Shown piece by piece: positions 40,380 through 51,094 of a DNA stretch of 64,000 bases. The notes under the pieces are model-generated. The model searched no databases, had not been told where the DNA came from, and saw only the letters and a program-made list of their open reading frames with translations. This DNA is from Chromobotia macracanthus (lineage: Eukaryota; Chordata; Actinopteri; Cypriniformes; Botiidae), in assembly GCA_036877525.1 (NCBI GenBank), contig JAZGTH010000098.1:124001-188000 (forward strand), read 5' to 3'. The translations under genes and the position numbers were made by a program. Positions within the stretch are counted from its first letter, which is position 1. Every line of letters starts with the position of its first letter.

Positions 40380-40790
40380 CATTGCCGGCATGCGCCCTCA
40401 TCAGTATGCAAACACAAACAGGAATCGTGCGTGTCGATCAGACTGACGCTGTTTGTTAAAGCTCCGTGAGTCCGATGCATGGCTCATTACCGTGTTAGCA
40501 TGCACACTGCGAAGTGCCCTCAGCCGCACATTTGGGCTCATGCACATCACCGCCCCGAAAGCGCATCAGCAAAAGCAACGACGCCTTAATGAGCGCTTTT
40601 CTGTGCGCGTTTCTGCCTGGCCTATGTCAAATGCATGCAATCCGGATTAAAGATGATGGATCTTCATTTGATTAAAAAAAAAAAGCAAAGACTGCCCACC
40701 GTAAATCTATTCACCGTAAACGTCAGCCGGCGTGACGCGCTCACACTTATAAAAGGAGAATTAACACGGGGAAGATTAAGTGGATGGAAA
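40380..40790 (+). promoter_or_regulatory. CpG-rich patch with TATA box, candidate unannotated promoter
   Basis: Roughly 28 CpG in 360 bp (40,383-40,740), far above the surrounding desert, including GTGCGCGTTTC and GTCAGCCGGCGTGACGCGC. TATAAAAGG at 40748-40756 follows directly. The arrangement fits a plus-strand promoter with a start near 40,780, but no exon was recognised downstream. An unmethylated enhancer is the alternative. Confidence 0.35.
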
Positions 40791-42300
40791 TAACAGGGCG
40801 CCTCTTGTATATTACAACTGGCAGTCCGAGCATCCCCAAGGAGCCAAGCTAGAACAATACATCCCTCATCAGGAAAAGCCCAGAATTACAAGCCCACAGG
40901 ATTACTGGAGCAGTATTCCCAAACTCTGACACAGAAGTAACCGCAGGCTGTCAGATGATGGGAACCACCATTTAAACCAAATTTCACTCACACTGCATAC
41001 AAGCATGGACACACAATAAGAAAACAATAACATGACAAGGGCTCATGCAATATTTTGCCATTCGCTGATTGAAACATGACGGTAAGATGACATATATTCA
41101 AAAATATTTACCGGAACGTTTCCGTCTTCTGGAGAGCCCTATTCACCGTGTTAGAGTGTGTGTGAGCGGGTGTACGTGTGTGTCTGGGGTTGAGCTAGCC
41201 TCTTCTTGGACTGGGGAAATGCAGACGGGGACTGAGACAGTGCTGTGTGTATGTATGCACCCGTGGCCCCAAAATGCACGGCCCACTGTGATGTTCGGGG
41301 ACCGGTGAGTGACCTCCCGCACTGTGTGATTAATTCTTCTGCCCTTCAGATGTCTGGCCCACAAAATAGTGCCTCCCCAAAATGGCCCCAGTACTATCAC
41401 TATCAAACACACGCCAAACGGTGCAATAAAAACTGCTGTGCACACAGTTCTTCTGTGATAACGGCAAAAAAATGCACAGAATGTCTCCTGTGGCATTCCT
41501 ATATGTGCTAACATACGCAGATTTGCGCACTCACACAAATGAGAAAGGTACATGTAGATTAGGCACACATGCATAGACTGGACGTCGACTGAAAGCCACA
41601 GTGTCTGACAAAAAAACTGAAATAAAAAAAGAAATCTTAAGATGACAAAGGAAATAAATACAACAGAGTCTGTGAGTCACAGACATTCCGAATATTTTCT
41701 TTCCGACCAGACGTTCTTTTGCCTGCATTGCTCCCTGTCGCACAGCCTTTCTCATTTTCTGACAGACTGAATTGCTATTCATTCACCTTCTTTTTTGATT
41801 ACGTGCCGGACAGAGAAATTTGGGGGCTGCGAATGCAAATTTTTTCTCTCCCTGTCTGACACCATGACAGCAATCTCTGCCGTCACAAGGGCAAAGTGGG
41901 GAGAAGAGCAATCTAGCATCCAGGCATATGAATTTCTGATCAGCGACGAGTCGGTCGCTCCTACCGCAGGCTTACCGTAATCCCATTGGACAGCCGGCTC
42001 TGATGAAGACAGGGAGAGGGCCGCCACAATGGAGGTGGCTTACAGTTGCAAAAATATGACTGTATTTTAAAGGCATGCATTTTGAGTACTGCAGCTCGCA
42101 TTGGGAAGCAGCAATTTAACCACTGGGGCAGTTATGCAGACCACCTCAACCTATTTTGTCTTTTTTGACTTTTTTAACTCGGTCAAATGTATCTGCTTGA
42201 TGTGTGACATGCTGTTTAACATACATTTTAATTTGTTCCCTCGGGCCTGCACAGATTAATAAACCTGGATGTGATTCTTTCACCAGGAAACATTGGAACT
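40791..42300. other. intergenic, GT/GC-richer than the rest of the desert
   Basis: No gene seen. 41,150-41,290 is rich in TGTG and GGGG words; the 143-residue open frame crossing it on the minus strand is low complexity and unlike any protein known to me. Confidence 0.45.
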
Positions 42301-42439
42301 TACATTTACATTTATGCATTTGCAGAGCGACTTACAGTGCATTCAAGGTATACAATTTATCAGTATGTGTTCTCTGGAGATTGAACCCACAACCTTTGCA
42401 CTGCTAACTCAATGCTCTAACAACTGAGCTACAGGAACA
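42301..42439 (-). mobile_element. tRNA-derived SINE, minus strand
   Basis: Same family: TACATTTACATTTATGCATT, GAGCGACTTACAGTGCATTC and CAACTGAGCTACAGGAAC. Compared with the 14,723 copy it lacks about 20 bp after the tail. Confidence 0.8.
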
Positions 42440-43049
42440 TTATGCAACTACAGGAATTCATCTATAATGCAGTTCAGGAAAGAGGTACAGATCATTCAGA
42501 TAATAACGAATTCCAAATCTTTTAATCAGATTGGCTAAGTGTACTCATGCATACATTAACCACAAAAGGAAAATGGATTTATTCTTTCAGTGTTTCAGGC
42601 TTGAAATCAAGCCCACACTGGGAAGAAGCTCAAAACAGCCCTGGGATTTGTTGAGCAAACACCAGAGAAACACAGTTGACCAAGACTATGAGAGGCTGTT
42701 AGCCCGAGACAGACAGAACACATTCTTAGAAAGGTCATGAATCTATCTGAGCGGACACATGACCAAACCAACTTCGTAAATGTTATTGTACAGGATGACC
42801 TGTTGGAGGTGAGGTGTAGACACAAAGTATCTGTGATAAATCCAGTAAGAAGCCAGTCATACAGACAACAGTGACAGAATATACAATATGCATGTATAAA
42901 ATTCAAGACCTACTTTAAACCTGGAAAAAGACGAAGTTTAAAAATAAAATTAAAACAAAGACAAGTATGACGTAAAATAAGAAATATATAAGGCAATTGC
43001 TGCACACGTTTTGAGTCACTTACCATAGAAGCACATATGTAACATAGAA

Positions 43050-43270
43050 TGTTAAATGAATAGTTTAAATTAATTAATAAATGAATTAATAAATTCCGTC
43101 ATCATTTTCTTACTCTCATGTTGTTGTTTTGGCACAAAAGATGAAATTTTAAAGGTTTGTTTCACAAAATACAAAGTGACTGGTAACTAAAGTTCCCAGT
43201 TACTAATATTCAGAAATACATCTTTTGTGTTGCAAAGACAATAATGTGTGATGTGGGTGGAACAGCATGG
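43050..43270 (-). mobile_element. degenerate TTAAAGGGACAGT-family element
   Basis: TTAAATGAATAGTTTAAATT, then CCGTCATCATTTTCTTACTC and CATGTTGTTGTTTTGGCAC, correspond in reverse to the family's right arm; CATCTTTTGTGTTGCAAAGA corresponds to its middle. The far end is not recognisable. Confidence 0.45.
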
Positions 43271-44670
43271 GGGAGCAGAGAAAATGATGACATCTGATCT
43301 CCCTCTACCCCTTTCTGATTTAACTCTAACGTACAAAAGATGCTCTGTGGAACATTCATCATGCTGAAATCATTTGATTTAAACGCTGATAATAAAGTTT
43401 GTAAAGAAAACAAACTGCCTTCAGTTAGATGTTTTTGGAACCTACTGGATATGCAACAGTTCTGTTCTGCTCCTAATGAAGTTCTGAGCAAGTCCTGGAA
43501 AGCATTGCTTCTCCCTCGCAAAACAGATGAAAACTCTCTCTGAAGCTCTTTGTAAAATATGTTATTGGCTCAGTTGTCAAAAGTGTCTAAACTAAATCCC
43601 CGGTTTTAATGTGTGCATAAATTAGCCAAATTGTCAAATAACTGAAATAAAAATAGAATAATTATACACTGAAATGTTAAACGTTTTCTCACACCAGTAT
43701 TCAAACAATGTATCCAAATAAGTGCTACGCAACTATAAACAAAGAAAATCAAAACTAATTTATCAAAACTAAAACATACCCATCCAGACTAACCAAGGAT
43801 GACATGACAACAAAAGGCTGCTTCACAACAGAATATCCGCTGACCCAGCGAGTAAACACACACAAAACAAGACAGCCTATTGTTCCCCATCATTGAAAAC
43901 TGGAGTCTTTGCCATAAAACTCCTTTGGTGGGAATTTTAATGATGGAGAAGTCATCCACAGAGAATGAATAATGAATGAAGCATTTGATTTTGGAGGCAG
44001 AGTCTGGGCTCCATGTAGTATAAAGGATATTGTGGAGAGTGTAGTTGAAAAGCATGAATATCCGGGCGGGGGCAAAGGGGGCATGAGAATCAGTACAGTT
44101 TGCTTGAGTGAATTAATTCACCTGAGTACTGGAAGGCGAGAAGCTCGGAATATTAACAGGGCTTTTATTGTAATTGCATGATTACTGTATTCCTGGACAC
44201 CAAATATAAACCATTAATTCGGTATTTTTACACACATATTTGATCAAAACAGGGTGACATTTTTATATGTTTATGCATTTGTTGGTGCAGGTTCTGCTTT
44301 TGGACCCGACGAGTTGATGGGACAAACGCGGATCCTGCCGTGTCACCGGGGAACGGCAATGATGATGTCACCCCAAAGGAGAGCCACAGCAGACCAATCA
44401 GACTCTACAATCCCTCCCACGGCTCCCGCACGCCTCTCCTCATAACCGCAGGAGCAGGTGATTTACAATATGGAAAAGATTCATTCTGGATCTTCATGAT
44501 GCCCCGCGCAGGGGGAAACTAATATTGAAGGAGGTTAAAGAAATGAGATTAAGGTCCCGGGCCTCATGCTGCACCCACACAAGATTGGGCCCCGGGATAT
44601 ACAGATGCATTAGACTGATGAAAGTGAGGCTGCTGATCAGAGTTCCAAGATGAACACTTGTTCAGAAAAG

Positions 44671-44698
<28 letters not shown>
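44671..44698. repeat. (GA)14 microsatellite
   Basis: Pure GA run of 28 bases. Confidence 0.93.
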
Positions 44699-44702
<4 letters not shown>

Positions 44703-47700
44703 AACATCCATGAGATAATGAAAGCGCATTGTGTCATGCTAGATTGTATGGAGGCAACTAATCAGATCTCCGAGGGTAGAAGGGTGCTGGTGTCATTTGG
44801 TGGGCTCTTCCTGCTATTGTCGTGATGGACCAGCCTTCAGTAGGAGGCCTTCACGAGATGATGAGTGTCTCGCACGTAAGGGGTTATGGGAAGTTCATGC
44901 GAACGAATGAAGTCCATTTCCGAGGTGTGCGATGAGACAGCAACACAACCAGTGTTTTCAATTTACAGCTCCGGCCAAGGAAAGTACGTCTTCAAAAGAA
45001 AGACAAAAAAATCCCGAAAACGTTTCTCGCAGAGGTGGCCTGCAAACAAAGTGAAGAATGTGATGGGATTTCTCCAGAATGTGCCAAGATGAATTGTGGT
45101 ATCTGGGTTGTGTTTTAAAAACATTAGTCAATTTTGATGGCCAGGAACTTTCCTTAATTCAGTTGCGTTGCTTGGAGAAACATCTCTGGGGGCAAAGCAG
45201 AGGTGGAGGTAGTTTTACACATGACCGTTTGAAGATCTGCCTCTATTTGTGTGCCAATTCAAAACTGAAACGTCAAGCGCCTCTGAACTGAAATTACCAC
45301 AGGCGTCCATGCAGCTAAGTCTAAACTAACCAGTATCACCTCATTACACTGTAGGTGGGCAGAATTATGACTGGTGGCAAATTAAGTTGTAACATCTGCA
45401 CCGTGTTGAAATATGGAGTGCAAATAGATGTGGTGAAGCAAAGTCACAGATGCGCTTGACTTTATCAGGAAACATTCTGGGCACCAATCTCTCTCTGCCA
45501 GGCAGGTCATTTACCTCCAGAGCACAAGCTACAGTACTGAAGCAGTCGGAACTATCTGTCCCAGACACACACCTGATGGAGAGTTGGGCTAAATGCACAA
45601 ATGCATTTAAAATGCAGCTTGCATTTTTCCCCCAGATGCACGCATGGATTCTAAAGGGGCCTAATGCAGAATGCATCTGAATATTGTATGAGTCTTGCAT
45701 TGCACTGCAGTTTATTTTAACAAACAGGCTAAACTCTGGATGATCACAGGCATGCTTGTTCAGGGTCTGTCTGCATTGGTGGATATGCAGCGCAACATTC
45801 AACATGTCATCAAACACCTGAGAACAATCTACATCACACATTTAGACATTATGACATCATCAAGGCATTGAAAAGAACATACACAGAGCATAATCTACAA
45901 GTAGGACCACATTTGAGTCAATGGCAGAAATGTCCTTTCTTTGGCCTTGTTCTGATGAAATAATGTAGGGTGTATTATTCCACATGGAAGAATGCTAATA
46001 GAAACGTCTTCCTCAAATTCTGTCTATCAGGGAACTAATGAGAGTTGCATTATTCCAGCAGGGTGGAAACTAATGAACTTAAACTCATTTACAATGACTA
46101 TCCGAGGAAAAATGCAAGGAAGGCTTGAATTTCAAGGTGTGCGGAACGATCAGTAATCCGTTTCCCTTATTTCCAGAGGACGCCTGTGGAGCAGTTTGCC
46201 GCGGTGCCCTGCAGAGAGTAACATATCAGTCTAGCCAGCAGGGAGTCATCGTCATTTTCTTTTTGATTAACGCTTTCCCCAACTAAACATGACAGAATAG
46301 GATGGTAAGCACATTATTTCAAATTGAATAACTCATAAAACTTTGGCCACTTCTTAGCGTCGTCACTTAAGAGACAGTCATCGAACACAAGACTTTATTC
46401 TTGTGTTTTATTAACAGGAGTAAATTGCAAACAGCGATGGCCACACTTCATTTGCTATGCAAATCATAAACAAAAATCCCCAAACATAAACTCGAATTAT
46501 TTTGCTTTGATAATAAAGCAAAGCTCCTTTGCAGGTACAGAGAAAGTCATTGTGTCAGCGTAATTATTTTTTTTTTACTATTATTTTACTATTACTATTT
46601 GTGTGTACATTTCATTATCATTCAGATTACCAAAGGGATTGAAACACTTCCTGTGATTTTCTCTACATGACTTCCTGTTCTAATCAAGGTCTTTCTAACC
46701 TGATAACTGAAGGTTACGCCTCGGTGAATAATTCAGTAAGGCACAAAAACGCCGGCTGCATGGAGAGCACTAATCTCATATAGTCACAGTAAAGGATATT
46801 AAGGAACAATTGCCAAAAATGACATATCTAATAGAGAGAGAGATTACTCTGTGCTATGTCGCTTGATTTGAATTGAATACATTTCACAAGCATTTTCTGC
46901 TGTGCTGCCCGGACATAATGCAAAAATGCAAAGTGTCAGAGGAGGCCGGGAACAGTCGGTCATTCTCACACTAAAGATCTACATTTATGTCCTCGAAGAG
47001 AGGACGCTGCTCTGAGGAGAGAAACCAGCATTTCAGCTCGTCCTAAATGGCCTCGCCATTTCCTTTTCCAAAGCAATACTGAGGTTTAATCAGTGAAGAC
47101 ATGCATAAGATGAAAAAGGGTACGCCTCATTCAAAAGCCTGGAATGAGATGTGAACATCTCTCTTGAATGGAAGGAGCCACAGGGTTCCTACACCTTAGC
47201 CTGCTTTCAGCAAAACTTCTGTTGATCTACAAGGGACCGCAGGGAATTGCGGGTAAAATGGGTGGCTGAAAAATGACGGGGCACAATCTTTACCCTTAAT
47301 CTCTCATTGAGTGGCAAGCCAGTCCTTTGCCTGACAGACGCCATTAATTTAAACTGTACTTACATTACCAAGCGTATGTATGCGGGTAATTTTTTTCTCT
47401 CTCTCCTTAGCCTGAACCCTGATCCTGAAAAAGGTGCGATGTCAAACTCCCATGAATTAAAGCCCACCACAGCGAACAGACCACCATTCGCTCATTTTAC
47501 TGGAGAGCAGAGTTAATCAAAAATATTCCCCGATGGCACAAATAAATGAACGTGCTCTCAGCGAATCCTTTTTAAAGAACCCACCCTGCAATACATAAGC
47601 TGAGAGTCGGTAGCTGTGCTGGGAGGCAGCCGCAGTCCTGATCCACGTTTGCAGACGTTATAAAGACAAGTGGGATTTGTGGAGACCCTTACTATAAATT

Positions 47701-47745
47701 CAACACAATAAAACGCATAGGCGTTTTTACAATGGGACTCTAATG

Positions 47746-47759
47746 ACACCTGGTGGCGC
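47746..47759 (+). promoter_or_regulatory. CTCF-like motif, plus orientation
   Basis: ACACCTGGTGGCGC matches CCASYAGRKGGCRS at 12 of 14 positions. It lies about 3.2 kb beyond the hnf4g stop codon. Confidence 0.3.
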
Positions 47760-49846
47760 AGGAAGGTACTACACAGTAAAACAATCAAAACAGGCATGCA
47801 TAAAATGACACGACAGACCCAACATTAATTTTTATGTATTTTTACATAATCTAATTTCACTTATTAACGCGATTTTAATCTTCAGCTCGAGATCTTCGTT
47901 GCTGAAAATGGCCACAGAAAGTCAAATCAATGGCAAAAAAGCAAAGCTTGCTAAGCTTACGCTACGGTACAAGTTGTAAATCAACTTTATCTTACAAACC
48001 TAATAATATCAGAACAGATCGAGACTTAATGCAAACTTTATAAAAACAATTGTGCATGCAGATCAAAACTGTTACAACACCAAAGCAAAAGCATCTCACC
48101 CTGCGTGTAGTTTCCACAGGAGAAGTTGAGCTACATTTGTGGGAGTTGCATCTTCTCGTTTGCATTAAAATGTCTCATAATTTGCATATCAACATTTTTC
48201 AAACGCTATTTCAAAACCACTTCCGGTGTTAAAGGTAAATATTATGCCCCACCACTGTATATTTAATTATTTATGAACTGAAGGCGCAATGGTGATAGGC
48301 TTTTCTTACCAAAGATATGCATAAAAATAAATATTATGCAAAACATATTATATGTCTGAAATACAGTCGCTCGTTTGCCAGGCCCACCCATCCGAATGTT
48401 GCACATGATTGATTTATTATTTATTTCTTTTCGACTTCACTTAGAGTTTATTGTTGGATGTAATCTGGTTTATAAAATCAATCCAGATTTATTATACATG
48501 GGGTAAAGGGACACACAGGTGTGAACACTAGAAAATCCACTCAGTCTGCCAGAAGTGGAAACGAGAGTCGTTGATGTCAAAACTGCAGCTACATGAAATT
48601 TGTTTCTTAACAGATTAACACCTTGAGATTTTACTAAGCCAAGGCCTGTAACAGAAGCAGCAGTCTGCAAGTGTCATTATGCAAACAAATGACGCTCCGG
48701 CACGGGAAGAGGGAGGAAAACTCTTTCCATTTCGCTTGTCAGTCCGGTGGATTACAATCACTTTGAGCATCTTCCCTGTCGTGAATGTGGCGGCGCAGCG
48801 TGCAAGACTTTGGTTTACCACAAAGGTGGAGAACAGATACGCTTATTCCATCCCCTCCACACTGCTCAGAGGAGGCTTACCCGAGCTTAATACCAGGCCG
48901 TCACACAGCGCTGACGGCCTCAGATGAGATGTGTGCTGTGAATACCAAGATAATGTTTTGTATACAATAAGTGTGTTCGGTCAGGTGCAGTTGTTCATTA
49001 AGGATCACAGATGCTCAGCTTTTTCCCGTTGGGCATCACCGTTTAACCCAGCGCATGCTGCCACTCCATTACAATCTTGATTGGCGGTTTTACAATGTTT
49101 ATCGTACCTTGTTCTGCTTCTATTTCCGCTTCCTCAAAACCTTCCCGCTATTGACAGCATCATCTGTCTCATCCACCCCTGGGCACCTTGCACCGTGCAC
49201 TTACCCCTGGTGATATCAGATTGCTTTCTGAAATAGACATCCAAACAGGACACACTCCAAAACTTATTACAGTTTTCCATGAATACTGAGGAATTGGCAG
49301 CATGGACTTCACCTGCACCGAAATGCTTTTGTTCCGACGCAGAAAATAGTCTGATTTGATGTGGGGTAAAATGAGCGATTTTTCTGCTTGCTGTCTCTCT
49401 TTCTCCATCAAGTATGTCAGGGCACAGACTTTCACCTTGTTAAATCTAAAATCTTATTCAGATTATTCAGGTTGTTTGTCGGTTGTATATATTTTATGTA
49501 TAGTTCACAGCCAACTCTTCAACACTTTCACGTGACTGACAGAAGTTGTAAATTGGGCCATATGAAATTATGTCCCAGATGACATTTTTCTGCTGCTTGT
49601 GGTTGATATTTTTTCAGCTGTTACTTCTTTGAATCACCTGTAATAATATAAGAGTAATATAATAAAGAGCGGATGCCCTTTGCATACAGGGTCCATTGAC
49701 GTGAGCGGGGAAATATGTGACCTTCTGATTTTAATGCTTTTGGCATTTTAATACACATGAAAAACAGAGAGTTGTTAAAAAGTTTAAGCATAGTGTAAAA
49801 AAACACGGGATAAAGGCATTTATTGCCATAATCAACAGGGCACATC

Positions 49847-50104
49847 CCCAGCTAACAATTTTAGGTTGTAAGAATGTTTCCATAGCGATTCCATTAAGTA
49901 AAAAAACCTTAAAATGATATTTTAAACGTTTTCAGGAAGTTCAAAGCATCCAGTTTTTAGACAGTGTTGCTTGGTTGTAAGAACGTTATTCAAACGTTTT
50001 TAATTATGTAACATTTTTAAAACGTTCCACTAACAACTTAAGAATACCGTTTTGATATATTTAATGTTATAAAATCATTCCATTAATGTTACTGCAAAAA
50101 ACTG
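49847..50104 (+). mobile_element. CCCAGCTAAC-TIR MITE, copy C, right end lost
   Basis: Left end CCCAGCTAACAATTTTAGG is intact; similarity ends after ATTAATGTTACTGCAAAAAA, without the right TIR. Lies just before the SINE near the hnf4g 3' end. Confidence 0.75.
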
Positions 50105-50194
50105 TCAACGTGTTGAGTTTTTTACTTTATTCATTCTGGACAATTTACTGCATGCCAATCAGTTACATTAGTGAAAAGTGACATATTTGTCAGA

Positions 50195-50420
50195 TATGGT
50201 AACCCATACCTGAAACATGACCTCTGCATTTAACCCATAATTTGTGAGGCGTGAACACACACTACAAGTCATGAATACGCACACACCCAGAGCAGTGGAC
50301 GGCTGCACAGGGAGCAATCAGGGAGCCTTGGACTTCAGTTGTTACCTGCCAGCACCAGAATCGAACCAGCAACCTTCTGATTACAAGTCTGACTTACTAA
50401 CCAGTAGGCCACCACTGTCT
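50195..50420 (-). mobile_element. tRNA-derived SINE of a second type, minus strand
   Basis: On the minus strand GTGGCCTACTGGTTAGTAAG and GGTTGCTGGTTCGATTCTGG form the A/B-box head; a central AACACACACTACAAG/CAGAGCAGTGGACGGCTG region and the CTGCATTTAACCCAT tail follow. This is a different family from the ACATTTACATTTATGC-tailed copies. It lies just past the hnf4g poly(A) signal. Confidence 0.75.
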
Positions 50421-50537
50421 CATACCGCAGACCCTCAGTCTGACTGACATATGTGCGGCCATGAGACTACTTTAACTGTAAATACACAATGAAAATGAAC
50501 ACAAAACAATTCGGCCACATAAAATTATTCGTTGAAA

Positions 50538-50543
50538 TTTATT
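50538..50543 (-). terminator. candidate poly(A) signal of hnf4g
   Basis: AATAAA on the minus strand (TTTATT on the plus strand), about 420 bases downstream of the hnf4g stop. It is the first such hexamer seen after the stop, in AT-rich sequence and just before a SINE. Cleavage would fall near 50,520. No transcript evidence. Confidence 0.45.
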
Positions 50544-50960
50544 ATACACAGCAAAAGTTAACATTCCTTGTTGCATGAGTTGCATAGTATAGAGTAATTT
50601 TGTTAATAAATTAAATCTAGATTTGTATTAATACAAAACTATTTTGATGTCTCTCGTAACTGATGATAATTTGTTAATAATAAACTTATATAGTTAACCA
50701 AAGGTGGGATGACAAAAAGAGAAAGCACACCTCTGCCCAACACAACAAATATTTGTATAAAACAATCAGTTTTTCATTCCACTCTGAAAATACATCTGAT
50801 ATTTGTTTCAGGGTGCCAAAGTAGATCTAAGGAGTTCTGTTTCACTTCGATAAATATGTTGCACTGGAGGTGGGGCAGGGACAGAGTGTAACTCACACAA
50901 TTTACAAATATACAAACACACAGGGCTCCAGCTGCACTAGAGAGTTAGATTGGTGGAGTA

Positions 50961-51094
50961 TCATAGGGGAGGCTCAGGAGAGGGTCTGTTTGACACTGGC
51001 TGTAGGGGAAGCAGGAGAGATGGGCTTCTGGGGGGCTTGTAGACCTCTTGGATCTGTACTGGAGTAGGGGAAGGTATGGGGGTGTCTGGAGATG
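50961..51094 (-). CDS. hnf4g: hnf4g exon 10 (C-terminus and stop)
   Basis: Encodes residues 414-457 and the TGA at 50963-50961. ASPDTPIPSP and EVYKPP correspond to the ATPETPQPSP and EPYK blocks near the end of HNF4 proteins. The tail PSPEPPL is proline-rich and lacks the extended C-terminus of HNF4A. The five-base C run near the exon start was checked because a one-base miscount would switch to another open frame. Confidence 0.8.

Larger units (their letters stand above)
42440..49846. other. intergenic, no gene seen
   Basis: Holds a degenerate MITE (43,050), a (GA)14 run and a CTCF-like site. Balanced, non-repetitive stretches at 44,250-45,060, 46,900-47,570 and 48,650-49,000 are candidates for regulatory sequence. 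The longest open frame (45,365-45,841 minus, 158 codons) has no splice context or recognisable domain. Confidence 0.5.

Noticed and set aside
41143..41574. 143-codon open frame on the minus strand
   Set aside because: Overlaps a TGTG/GGGG-rich low-complexity stretch and overlaps other frames; no homology recognised.
45365..45841. 158-codon open frame on the minus strand, the longest in the desert
   Set aside because: No recognisable domain, no splice context, composition like its surroundings; expected by chance in 50 kb of six-frame search.
50961..51094. another reading frame of hnf4g exon 10 without an early stop
   Set aside because: It arises only if the C-run is counted as six; the sequence has five, and the chosen frame gives the expected TPxPSP and EVYK blocks.
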